From Caballeronia insecticola (GTDB lineage Bacteria; Pseudomonadota; Gammaproteobacteria; Burkholderiales; Burkholderiaceae): a stretch of 64,000 bases of DNA. Position 1 is the first letter of the stretch. Each line of letters starts with the position of its first letter. A program made the translations under genes and the position numbers. The notes under the pieces are model-generated. The model had not been told where the DNA came from. It did no database searches and was given only the letters and a program-made list of their open reading frames with translations. This document shows, piece by piece, positions 18,824-26,588 of this stretch. The DNA lies in contig NC_021287.1 of NCBI RefSeq assembly GCF_000402035.1, forward strand, positions 62,001-126,000, read 5' to 3'.

Positions 18824-20077
18824 TCACCGTGGAGTCGAAATCGGGCCGAGCGCGTTCAGCACTTCGTAGCATGCGCCCATCGTGTGGTAATCGGTCTTGC
18901 CGGCGGGACTTTTCTCGTCGCCGTATTTGCGGTTGTCGCACGTGAGGATGCGATACCACGCGCCGTATTCGTGATCGACGAAATGCGCCCAGCTATAGCG
19001 CCAGAGTTCGTCGTAGCAATCCCAGAAGCGCTCGCGGCCCGTGCGCGCGCCGAGCAGCGCCGCCGCCGCGAAGCTTTCCGCCTGCACCCAGAAGTATTTG
19101 TCGTGGTCGCAGATGGTGCCGTCCGGGCCGAAGCCGTAATACAGGCCGCCGTGACGGCTGTCCCACGCACGGCCGAAACCCGCATCGAACAGTTCGATTG
19201 CGCGCGGCGCGAGCCACGGCAACGCGCGATGCCGTTCCAGAATCAGCAGGAGCTTGGCCCACTCGGTCTGATGGCCCGGCTGAAAGCCCCACGGACGGAA
19301 GATATTCGAGCTGTCCGATTCGTTGTAATGCCAGTCGACCGACCAGTCGCGCGTGAAGTGTTCCCAGACGAGCCCGTTCGACAGCTTCGCCTGCCGCAGC
19401 GTGATGTTGCCCGCGATCGTCGACGCGCGATCCAGATAGATGACGTGGCCCGTTGCCTCGTACGCGGCGAGCAGCGCCTCGGTGGCGTGCATGTTCGCGT
19501 TCTGCCCGCGATAGTCCGAAAGCTGCCAGTCGGGCGTGGCTTCGTCGGCGTAGAGGCCGGCTTCGGCGTCCCAGAAGCGGCGTTCGAGGAGCGCGAAGGT
19601 TTCGTCGATCAGCGGCTTCGCTTCGTCGATGCCCGCCATCGACGCGTGCGCACAGGCGAGCAGCACGAAGGCCAGGCCGTAGCAATGGCGCGTGCCGTCG
19701 AGCGTGCGCTTCTGGCCGTCGCGCCACTCGATTTCCCAGTCGTAGCCTTCGAGCGTTGCGTCCCAGTGCGCATCGCGCAGGAATTTGAACGCGTGGCGCG
19801 CGTCGTCCTGATAGCGGGCGTCGCCGAAGTGACGGAACGCCATCGCGTAATTGAAGACGAAGCGCGTGCTGCTGACGAGATGGCGCGTGGTGCGGTCGTA
19901 GACCTGGCCGTCGTCCTTGAAGAAATGAAAGAAGCCGCCGGACGGGTCGCGCGCGTTGGGCGCGTAGAACGCCAGCGTGTCGCGCACGTGCGAGAGCAGG
20001 AAGTCGCGGCTGCGGAAATCGGTCGCGCGTTCCATTGGCGCTTCTTCCGCGAGGGCAGGTGAGGCGGTCATGTTCAT
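18824..20077 (-). CDS. AGE-family epimerase/isomerase, probable D-mannose isomerase
   Basis: A 417-aa (alpha/alpha)6-barrel enzyme of the N-acylglucosamine 2-epimerase / YihS family. Recognisable motifs are RFVFNYAMAFRHFGD, GTRHCYGLAFVLLACAHA with a likely catalytic His, WHYNESDSSNIFRPWGFQPGHQTEWAKLL and HKDKYFWVQ-like DHDKYFWVQAESFAAAALL. GxQPGHxTEWAKLL is typical of mannose isomerases rather than the ATP-dependent renin-binding epimerases. The start codon overlaps the stop of the LacI-family gene by 4 bases (20074-20077), so translation is coupled. It would interconvert mannose and fructose (or related sugars) before the kinase. Confidence 0.86.
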   Translation of the reverse strand: MNMTASPALAEEAPMERATDFRSRDFLLSHVRDTLAFYAPNARDPSGGFFHFFKDDGQVYDRTTRHLVSSTRFVFNYAMAFRHFGDARYQDDARHAFKFLRDAHWDATLEGYDWEIEWRDGQKRTLDGTRHCYGLAFVLLACAHASMAGIDEAKPLIDETFALLERRFWDAEAGLYADEATPDWQLSDYRGQNANMHATEALLAAYEATGHVIYLDRASTIAGNITLRQAKLSNGLVWEHFTRDWSVDWHYNESDSSNIFRPWGFQPGHQTEWAKLLLILERHRALPWLAPRAIELFDAGFGRAWDSRHGGLYYGFGPDGTICDHDKYFWVQAESFAAAALLGARTGRERFWDCYDELWRYSWAHFVDHEYGAWYRILTCDNRKYGDEKSPAGKTDYHTMGACYEVLNALGPISTPR

Positions 20078-21147
20078 GGCGTGCGGATGTCCTGGTTCTC
20101 TTCCCGTTTTTCGTCCAGCTTCGTGTCCGATCGCGCGCCCGAACTCGCGCGCGCGATGAAGTTGACTGCAACGAGCGTGTCGGCCTGAGCCGGCGTGCCG
20201 GCGTGACCCGCTTGCCCCGCCTGATCTTCCAGCAGCAATTCGACGCCGCGCCGCCCGAGCGCTTCCTTGTCGACGGTTACGGTCGAGAGCGGCGGCGTGC
20301 TCTGCGCGGCGGCCGGAATATCGTCGAAGCCGACGAACGCGACGTCCTCCGGCACGCGCAGACCGTGCGCGAAACAGACGCGCATCGCGGCGAGGGCCGC
20401 TGCATCGTTATAGGCGAAAACTGCGTCGGGCAACGGACTGGATTGCGCGCGCGCGTCGGCGATCAGCCGCTCCATGGCGTCGGCGGCGGCGAGATCGGCG
20501 GGCAGGCCCGGCTGCGTCATGATTTCGAGCGTCGGATCGAACAGCAGACCGGCATCGAAATACGCTTTCCGATAGCCGAGCGCCCGCTGCGCAATGCTGT
20601 GATGCGCGAGTGACCCGCCGATGAACGCGACGCGTCGCCGCCCGGACGCGAACAGATGCTGCATCGCGAGCGACGCGCCTTTCACGTTGTCGATGTTGAC
20701 GGAGCGAAAGCCCGGCGCGCGCAGGTCGATCAGCACGGTCGGGCGCGCGAGCGAATGCAGATGCGCAAGCAATTCCGGTTCGACGAAGCCCGCGACCGCG
20801 ATCGCATCGGGCGCATGCAGGCGCATTTGCTGCGCGAGATCCTGAGTCGGGCCGGCGGTCAGCACCGACGGCACCAGCCGGCGTTCGCGGCACGCTTCTT
20901 CGAAGCCGTTCAGCACGTGCGAAAAGAACGGGCTGACGGCGAAATTGTTGTGCTGCCGATGCAGCAGAAATGTCACGCGACGGATGCGGGTGCGCAACTG
21001 TCCGGAGTCGTAGCCGAGCTGCTGGGCGACTTCGACGACACGCACGCGCGTTGCTTCGGACAATCCCGGTTGATTCTTGAGCGCGCGCGAAACCGTCCCG
21101 ATCGAGACGCTTGCCGCACGCGCGACATCGCGAATGGTGGTGGCCAT
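20074..21147 (-). CDS. LacI-family transcriptional regulator of the sugar operon
   Basis: A 357-aa repressor. The N-terminal helix-turn-helix (TIRDVARAASVSIGTVSRAL) is at residues 4-23, with the hinge helix after it. A periplasmic-binding-protein-like effector domain follows (FIGGSLAHHSIAQRALGY, VFAYNDAAALAAMR, VGFDDIPAAAQSTPPLSTV). It is the first gene of the operon with the isomerase and kinase, so it probably represses itself and them until the sugar is present. The last ~30 residues are a charged, low-complexity tail (QAGQAGHAG and KLDEKREEN) beyond the usual family end. Confidence 0.92.
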   Translation of the reverse strand: MATTIRDVARAASVSIGTVSRALKNQPGLSEATRVRVVEVAQQLGYDSGQLRTRIRRVTFLLHRQHNNFAVSPFFSHVLNGFEEACRERRLVPSVLTAGPTQDLAQQMRLHAPDAIAVAGFVEPELLAHLHSLARPTVLIDLRAPGFRSVNIDNVKGASLAMQHLFASGRRRVAFIGGSLAHHSIAQRALGYRKAYFDAGLLFDPTLEIMTQPGLPADLAAADAMERLIADARAQSSPLPDAVFAYNDAAALAAMRVCFAHGLRVPEDVAFVGFDDIPAAAQSTPPLSTVTVDKEALGRRGVELLLEDQAGQAGHAGTPAQADTLVAVNFIARASSGARSDTKLDEKREENQDIRTP

Positions 21148-21229
21148 CGTGGTGTTCTCTGTCTCCGCCTTTACGGCTGTTGTCTCGACGGCGCGATGTT
21201 TACCGCAGCCGTCAAATTCGCTTGATCGG

Positions 21230-21340
21230 CGCGATTGTATAGTAAAACAGGGTCGAAATTACGCCGCATGAGACTGGAGAAAACCACTAGATCGTTACTG
21301 GATATGCGATTGCTTGCAATCTGTTTGTTTAGTAAAAGAC
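21230..21340 (-). promoter_or_regulatory. Promoter/operator region of the LacI-family sugar operon
   Basis: Two copies of T(A/T)TAGTAAAA lie at about 21238-21247 and 21329-21338, about 93 bases apart, in the only AT-rich stretch upstream of the regulator gene. The second contains the perfect inverted repeat TTTA-G-TAAA. A spaced operator pair would suit DNA looping by a LacI-type repressor. The assignment rests on position and symmetry only. Confidence 0.3.
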
Positions 21341-21348
21341 GGAAAACG

Positions 21349-21960
21349 CTACGCGGACGCCTCGCGTTGATAGACGGTTTTCGAGTTTGTTGTCCACACG
21401 TCGAGGACGAGATCGTCGTCCCAGTAATGGCCGAGCAGCGGAAGATTCATGCGGCCGCGCAGTTTGGCGTGGACGTCGTCGCCGGTTTGCGTCCAGCCCT
21501 CGATCGGCCTGCGCCAGTGACACGCCACGACCGCGCCGTCCGGCGACAAACTCTCGTGAAGCCGCTCGACGATGCCCCATAACTGCGGTTCGTCGACGTA
21601 ATAACCCATCTCGCTGATCACGACGAGATCGAGCTTGCCGTCCGGCCAGTCTTCAGGCGTCGACATGGTCGCGACGGTTACGTTCGCCATTTCGGCGACA
21701 CGCCTGCGCGTGAGTTCGACGGCCTCTTGCGCAATGTCCGACGCAATCAGTTCGCCGCAACGTGGCGCAAGCAGCGCGGTCAGTTCGCCATTGCCGCAGC
21801 CGGGCTCGAACGCGCGCGCGTAGTGTTCGTGCGGAAGCGAGGCGAGCGTGAGCGCCCGCTTGCGCCGTTCGTACCAGCGGTTCCTGATTTTCCAGGGATC
21901 TTCGCTGTCTCGATACAGATTATCGAAGTACTGCTTAGTATCGTTATTTTCGATTGTCAT
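21349..21960 (-). CDS. NodS-like SAM-dependent methyltransferase
   Basis: A 203-aa class I methyltransferase. The SAM-binding motif FEPGCGNGELTALLA starts at residue 51; the acidic post-II and motif IV region is DLVVISEMGYYVDE. The N-terminal YFDNLYRDSEDPWKIRNRWYERRKR is characteristic of the NodS family, whose founder N-methylates the deacetylated sugar of Nod factor. Its start overlaps the stop of the PIG-L deacetylase by 4 bases, so the two are co-translated. A deacetylated amino sugar made by that enzyme is a plausible substrate, but this is inferred. No nod genes are present. Confidence 0.85.
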   Translation of the reverse strand: MTIENNDTKQYFDNLYRDSEDPWKIRNRWYERRKRALTLASLPHEHYARAFEPGCGNGELTALLAPRCGELIASDIAQEAVELTRRRVAEMANVTVATMSTPEDWPDGKLDLVVISEMGYYVDEPQLWGIVERLHESLSPDGAVVACHWRRPIEGWTQTGDDVHAKLRGRMNLPLLGHYWDDDLVLDVWTTNSKTVYQREASA

Positions 21961-22748
21961 ATCAGGACGACTTCAAAGGGACGAGTCAGCCGGGCCAGCA
22001 CATGCGCGGGCAAGACCGGCGCTCGGCCCGTGGTTGCGTCGGATTCGAGCTGGCTTCGGAAAGCCTGTACCGCCCGAAGTTTGCGAGCGTGTGTGTTTTC
22101 GTCGAGAACGATGCGGCGAGCACGGCTCCATGGCACGCGCGTATCGTCCGGCGACGCCCAGTGCCACGTCCACAGCGGCACTTCCACGCAAGGGAGGTCG
22201 AGCGCGCTGGCCGCGGAATGAACGGCGCGTCCGGCTGCCTCGTGGTCGGGGTGGCCATCATAGCGCCAGGTCGTGAAGACGATATCTCCAGCCTGTAGTT
22301 GTTCTGATAGAAGTCCTGATAAAGCGGTTTCGAAGTGCGCGCCGTCGCCATCCTGCAGGCCGAGCCGTATCACTTGCACGTGACGCAGATGCAGGCGCTG
22401 CAAGGCCTCGCGCGTTTCCAGCGGACGCACGCTTGCGAGCCGTTCGGGCGGCCAGTCGCGCGACTCCGGGTGGCTGGCGGTGCCGTCCGTGACCGCGATC
22501 ACAAGAATGTTCCTGCTGATCTCCGAGAGGCGCGCAAGCAAGCCGCCTGTGCCTAATACCTCATCGTCCGGATGGGGCGCCACGACGACCGCGCGCGCGC
22601 CGAGCGGCACCAGTTCTCCGGGATCCACCGCGGGCAGGGCGCTGAGTCGCGCCCAACCCTGCCATGCCGCTTCGGGCGTGCCGTCGCCGGAAATCTTGCG
22701 ATCGTGGTCGCCTTGGTCCGTCGGCGTACTGGTGGTCACAATTGCCAT
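21957..22748 (-). CDS. PIG-L family N-deacetylase
   Basis: A 263-aa LmbE/PIG-L zinc-dependent deacetylase, the fold that removes acetyl groups from GlcNAc-type amino sugars. The zinc/catalytic motif APHPDDEVLGTGG is at 57-69, with the second metal-ligand motif HPDHEAAGRAV near 165. The N-terminal ~45 residues are extra and polar. It overlaps the upstream dehydrogenase-like gene by 13 bases and the downstream methyltransferase by 4, forming one operon. The ATG (complement of 22746-22748) is the first one in frame that fits. The true substrate (glycolipid, small glycoside, oligosaccharide) is unknown. Confidence 0.86.
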   Translation of the reverse strand: MAIVTTSTPTDQGDHDRKISGDGTPEAAWQGWARLSALPAVDPGELVPLGARAVVVAPHPDDEVLGTGGLLARLSEISRNILVIAVTDGTASHPESRDWPPERLASVRPLETREALQRLHLRHVQVIRLGLQDGDGAHFETALSGLLSEQLQAGDIVFTTWRYDGHPDHEAAGRAVHSAASALDLPCVEVPLWTWHWASPDDTRVPWSRARRIVLDENTHARKLRAVQAFRSQLESDATTGRAPVLPAHVLARLTRPFEVVLI

Positions 22749-23800
22749 GAAATCTGTTCCTCCTCGATGACGCGTTCGGCGAGCGATGCTTCGTCCCGCT
22801 CGGCGTGGCTTTGTCGAATGAAAATGGGCAGATCGGCCATCAGCTGGGCGAAATGCGCGTCGCGGCACAACGGCCCCGCGCCGAGCGCGCGGCCGGCGCG
22901 TTCGACCACGCACACCGCCGCCTGCTCGGCGGCGAGGCGCGCGCGCATGGCGTGCGTCGCGGCTTCGGCTTGCGGATGCCGGTCGATGAACGTGGCCGTC
23001 TCGCGCAACAATGCAGCCGTGCTGCGCAGCGTGGTGTCGATGGCGCCGAGATGCGCGAGCTTGTACGGACCGGCACGATGCCGCGCGTCGCGCGCGACGA
23101 ACTCTGCGATGGCGGCGGCCGCGCCGAACCAGCAGGCGGCAATGCCCGCGCCGCCTTGCCAGAAGCCGGGCCGCTCGAGATAGGCACGCGGCAATCCGAT
23201 GCGCCGCGCGGGCACCTGCTCGAAGTGCACATCGAGACTCATGCTCGCGTGCATGCCGACCGCGCGCCAGCCGGAATCGGTGATACGCACGCCGGGATGA
23301 TTCAGTTCGACGGCGGCGAGCACCGGCTCGTCCTGCTCGTTCCAGGCGCTCACGAGCGCGTGCGTGACCGACGCCGCGCCGGAGCACCACGCCTTCGTGC
23401 CTTGTAGACGCAGCGTGTCGGCGCCGCTGTCGCCCAATGCCGATACGCGCGCGTTCGGGGGCTCCGCCGCCCACACGGCCCATGCGCTGCCTTCTGGCGC
23501 CTCCCAGGCGGCAAGTTCGGCGAGGATCGCGAGCGCATCGGTATGGCCTTCGTACAACTTGACCAGCGACAGATCGAACGCGGCAACTGCGCCGAGCGCG
23601 CGCCATCGCTCGGCGGTATCGCCGTGGCCCGGCAAGGGCGGACGGTCGAGGCGCATGTCGATCAATGCGCGCAACGCACGGCCCACGGCCTGCGCGCTCC
23701 CGCGCTCGAACGGCATCTCGCTCAGGAAAGCGCGCAGGGCGGATGCCGTGGCGTGCTGACCGGTGGTCGTGGAAATCGATATCGACATGGCCCGGTTCAT
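22736..23800 (-). CDS. Acyl-CoA dehydrogenase-like flavoprotein
   Basis: A ~354-aa member of the acyl-CoA dehydrogenase superfamily. N-terminal helices are followed by a beta-domain with GTKAWCSGAASVTHALVSA and a C-terminal helical bundle. Conventional family endings (the YEGTxxIQ segment) are missing. Instead it ends with LCRDAHFAQLMADLPIFIRQ then SHAERDEASL, so it belongs to an atypical branch and may not act on fatty acyl-CoA. It is first in the operon with the PIG-L deacetylase and NodS-like enzyme. The start could be 23800 (MNRAM) or 23788 (MSIS); the AAAGGA motif sits directly against the first ATG and so favours the second. Confidence 0.75.
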   Translation of the reverse strand: MNRAMSISISTTTGQHATASALRAFLSEMPFERGSAQAVGRALRALIDMRLDRPPLPGHGDTAERWRALGAVAAFDLSLVKLYEGHTDALAILAELAAWEAPEGSAWAVWAAEPPNARVSALGDSGADTLRLQGTKAWCSGAASVTHALVSAWNEQDEPVLAAVELNHPGVRITDSGWRAVGMHASMSLDVHFEQVPARRIGLPRAYLERPGFWQGGAGIAACWFGAAAAIAEFVARDARHRAGPYKLAHLGAIDTTLRSTAALLRETATFIDRHPQAEAATHAMRARLAAEQAAVCVVERAGRALGAGPLCRDAHFAQLMADLPIFIRQSHAERDEASLAERVIEEEQISWQL

Positions 23801-24106
23801 TCCTTTTGTTCTGTCTGGCGTGGAGAGAATCGTGTGCGCATGGTGAGTCCTGTGTCCGCTTCTTGCATGATCCTGAACAAGAGTGTGGCAAGGCACATGC
23901 CCGACCGCCACTCGGCCAGACGGTATAGGCCGAAACGACGGGCGAAGGGCATCTTGTGCCGTCAAACGATTGCAGCGGAGCAGGGTTTCGGGCCTATGCC
24001 ATCTGGCCGAATCGACGCCGGCGCGCAGCCGGGCTTAAATGACACAAAGGCCGCACGCGGCGGCCTTTATCAAGGAAAAGAACGGAGGGAAGCGATGACT
24101 AGCGAA
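23801..24106. other. Intergenic region upstream of the dehydrogenase-like gene
   Basis: About 300 bases. The part near 24046-24068 is the terminator of the transporter gene. The remainder should contain the promoter of the three-gene operon. I see no other repeat or gene. Confidence 0.5.
24046..24068 (-). terminator. Terminator of the SBF-family transporter
   Basis: A 9-bp perfect stem (24046-24054 with 24060-24068, 5-base loop) ends in CTTT on the minus strand, about 40 bases after the transporter's stop. Confidence 0.8.
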
Positions 24107-25126
24107 TCAGCGGCGGGCGGGCGCGGCCACGGGCTTGCCTTCGCGCGCCGGCTCGGCGGCGGTCTTGCGCGCGCCCCAACGTTGCGCGAGCACAGCGCAC
24201 ACCATCAGCTGAATCTGGTGGAACAACATCAGCGGGAGAACCACGGCGCCCACGGCATGCGAAGCGAAGATGACTTTCGCCATCGGAATGCCGGACGCAA
24301 GGCTCTTCTTCGAACCGCAAAAAATAATGGTGATCTGGTCCGCGCGGCTAAAGCCCAGGCGCTTGGCCGTGAAAGCGGTGATGAAGAGCGCCGCCGCCAG
24401 CAGCAGAATGTTCACGGCGACCAGGCCCGCGAGCGTGGAAAGCGAGATCGAATGCCAGATGCCTTCGTTCACGGCCTCGCTGAACGCCACGTACACCACG
24501 AGCAGGATCGAGCCCTGATCGACGAACTTGAGAATCGCGCGGTGCCGGTCGATCCACGCGCCGATCGCCGGCCGCAGCAATTGTCCGGCAATGAACGGCA
24601 CGAGCAGTTGCAGCGTGATATTGCCGACCGTGTGCCACGGCGAGCCGGTGGTCGCGCCATGATTGCTCACGACCACGCCGACGAGCGCAGGCGTGATGAA
24701 AATGCCGAGCAGGCTCGACGCAGACGCGCTGCACACGGCGGCCGGCACGTTGCCCTTGGCCATGGACGTGAAAGCGATCGAGGATTGGACGGTCGAGGGC
24801 AGCGTGCACAGGAACAGGATGCCGGTATAGAGCGCGGGCGTGACGAGCGGCGTCAGCACCGGCTTGAGCACGAGCCCGAGCAGCGGAAACAGCGCGAAGG
24901 TGCTCAACAGGACGACGAGATGCAGCCGCCAGTGAGTCGCCCCGGCCACGATCGCCTCGCGCGACAGCTTCGCCCCGTGCAGAAAGAACAGCAAGCCGAT
25001 GGCGATATTGGTGACCCAGTTGAACGCGATGGCCGCGCTGCCGCGGCAGGGCAGAAAACTGGCGAGGATGACGGTGCCGACAAGCGCCAGCGTGAAATTG
25101 TCGGGGAGAAGTTTGGGCCTTGCCAT
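24107..25126 (-). CDS. Bile acid:sodium symporter (SBF/YfeH-like) family transporter
   Basis: A 339-aa inner-membrane protein with about ten transmembrane helices and the SBF-like (YfeH) family pattern. Conserved features are AIGLLFFLHGAKLSREAI, the crossover segment CTLPSTVQSSIAFTSMAKGN with polar residues that bind Na+ in relatives, and FCGSKKSLASGIPMAKVIF. The C-terminal ~25 residues are a charged tail. Despite the family name, bacterial YfeH-type members have no proven bile acid role; an organic anion or vitamin precursor is possible. It is monocistronic with its own terminator. Confidence 0.85.
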   Translation of the reverse strand: MARPKLLPDNFTLALVGTVILASFLPCRGSAAIAFNWVTNIAIGLLFFLHGAKLSREAIVAGATHWRLHLVVLLSTFALFPLLGLVLKPVLTPLVTPALYTGILFLCTLPSTVQSSIAFTSMAKGNVPAAVCSASASSLLGIFITPALVGVVVSNHGATTGSPWHTVGNITLQLLVPFIAGQLLRPAIGAWIDRHRAILKFVDQGSILLVVYVAFSEAVNEGIWHSISLSTLAGLVAVNILLLAAALFITAFTAKRLGFSRADQITIIFCGSKKSLASGIPMAKVIFASHAVGAVVLPLMLFHQIQLMVCAVLAQRWGARKTAAEPAREGKPVAAPARR

Positions 25127-25646
25127 TCAGAGATCTCGCGCTTGGACTTGCAACTCAGCCGTGGCGGGCGTTTGCGGCGTCAAGTCAGGAAAAACCATGA
25201 TTTTCGCTCGCGTCCGATTAAATTGGCAAATTCATTTCTTCGATCGATTGATTACCAAAGCGCATGGACCAGCGTAAACGGACGGTGGACCGGGGTTTAG
25301 TGCGAGCAAGGAACGGGCCGTTGACGGGTCATTTTGCGCACGCCGGAATTGATCGGTGTAGCAGAAATTTCGTCACATGAATCGGCGTCCAAAACGTGCC
25401 GCGGAAACGAAAAAACTCTGACGTAACATGGTGTTACAACCATCGTGGAGGCCTAACACTTTTTGGCTCGACTGTCGTCGCGCAGAGAAATAAATTGTTG
25501 GATACACCGGCGGCCTGTGTTGCACAAAGTCTCAGATTGCAACGCTCGAATGTTCCGACTACCGCCGGTTGTCCGATTGGCTCGATCGCCGCCGCTGAGT
25601 TGCGAATTCCACGGACGAGGATAAGTCGGACGCAGGCAGTTTCGAC
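25127..25646. promoter_or_regulatory. 520-bp region with a perfect GTAACA/TGTTAC palindrome
   Basis: Between the transporter start (minus) and the small secreted protein (plus). A perfect 6-3-6 inverted repeat, GTAACA-TGG-TGTTAC, lies at 25423-25437 and looks like a dimeric repressor or activator site. It is about 210 bases before the downstream gene and about 300 from the transporter start. No coding sequence is convincing. Confidence 0.5.
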
Positions 25647-26015
25647 ATGGCGCTCACTGGCTTTCGCAAGACTACCCGGCTTTTCGCATCCGCTGCGCTC
25701 GGCGCGCTGGCGGTCGCGGGTTCGCTCGCCCTTGCGGGGCCGCGCGCAGAGTGGTTGTCGCCAGCGGTGTTCGACAATTCCGCGAGCAGCAGGCAGTCGC
25801 TGCATTACACGGCTGTCGCGGCCAAGGACGGACTCACGCCCGTCAGCGCGGAAGTTCGTCCGGGTCCGCGCGTCGATCAGGCTGTTCCTATGCGCGGTTC
25901 GGGGTCCATTCGCGCCGACATCACCCGCTACAACGAAGAGCGCAGTGTGCCGCGCCCGCCGGGCCGTCCGTCCGATGACGGCCGCACGCCGGCCACTGCG
26001 AACTATCGCAACTGA
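25647..26015 (+). CDS. Small predicted secreted protein, function unknown
   Basis: A 122-aa protein. An N-terminal signal peptide (FRKTTRLFASAALGALAVAG then SLALAG) precedes a polar, proline/arginine-rich mature part with no cysteines, ending GRPSDDGRTPATANYRN. The mature region has no recognisable domain and looks partly disordered. The ATG at 25647 lies after a GGACGAGG stretch about 28 bases upstream, so its ribosome site is weak. It is isolated, with regulatory-looking sequence upstream. Probably periplasmic or exported. Confidence 0.6.
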   Translation: MALTGFRKTTRLFASAALGALAVAGSLALAGPRAEWLSPAVFDNSASSRQSLHYTAVAAKDGLTPVSAEVRPGPRVDQAVPMRGSGSIRADITRYNEERSVPRPPGRPSDDGRTPATANYRN

Positions 26016-26588
26016 TTTTCACGCCGCTTTACACGGTTTTTCACCGCTTTCCACCATTCCACCATTTCGCAATTCGCGTCGAAGCCGGCTGAAAAATCGC
26101 CGCTGAATACGCACGCCGCTTTATCCCGCTGAACGAAAAACTATTGGCGCGTCCAGTTCCACTGTCACGTTGACGTAATCACGCCACAGTTACGCGTCGA
26201 AATCTTCATAAACATTCCTCTCTTTTTTCCGTGCGCGGACAATGCGCCCTGCCCGGAAGAATGTCGTTTTGCAGATATTTCGATTGGCTTTCGAGACTCG
26301 GACAAGCGCGCCAGCGCTGGCTCTGCCTACTGGCGATTTGCGCGCCGAGTCGAAGCGCGCACGCGCTCGACTGCGCCGGGCTTCGGCCACGCACAGTCGG
26401 AAGTATTCGAACCGCTATACCCGCAATAACCAAAAACATTTTTGACCGGAAAAATGGTCCGTAAAGATGGTGCCGCTCCACACGCGATGCCTCTCTCGCC
26501 CAAAAAACCGTCAGCCCGGTCAGACGAGGCGAGTGCAACGTCCCTCGCCCGCCAAGCCTTCAATTTTCGACAAAAGACAGGAGAGTTC
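26016..26588. other. 573-bp porin leader region
   Basis: No convincing gene. Codons immediately upstream of the porin ATG stay open for 49 codons but look non-coding and contain no signal peptide of their own. The stretch 26150-26230 is AT-richer, with a TTGACG at about 26169, and probably holds the porin promoter. I cannot fix its position. The ribosome site AGGAGAG is at about 26579-26585. Confidence 0.45.

Noticed and set aside
21349..22748. Nodulation island
   Set aside because: Only a NodS-like methyltransferase and a PIG-L deacetylase are present. There is no nodA, nodB, nodC or nod-box-like sequence, so Nod factor synthesis is not supported.
26442..26588. Upstream extension of the porin open frame
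   Set aside because: The 49 extra codons lack a signal peptide and break the usual porin N-terminus. The internal ATG at 26589 has an AGGAGAG site and starts the correct signal peptide.
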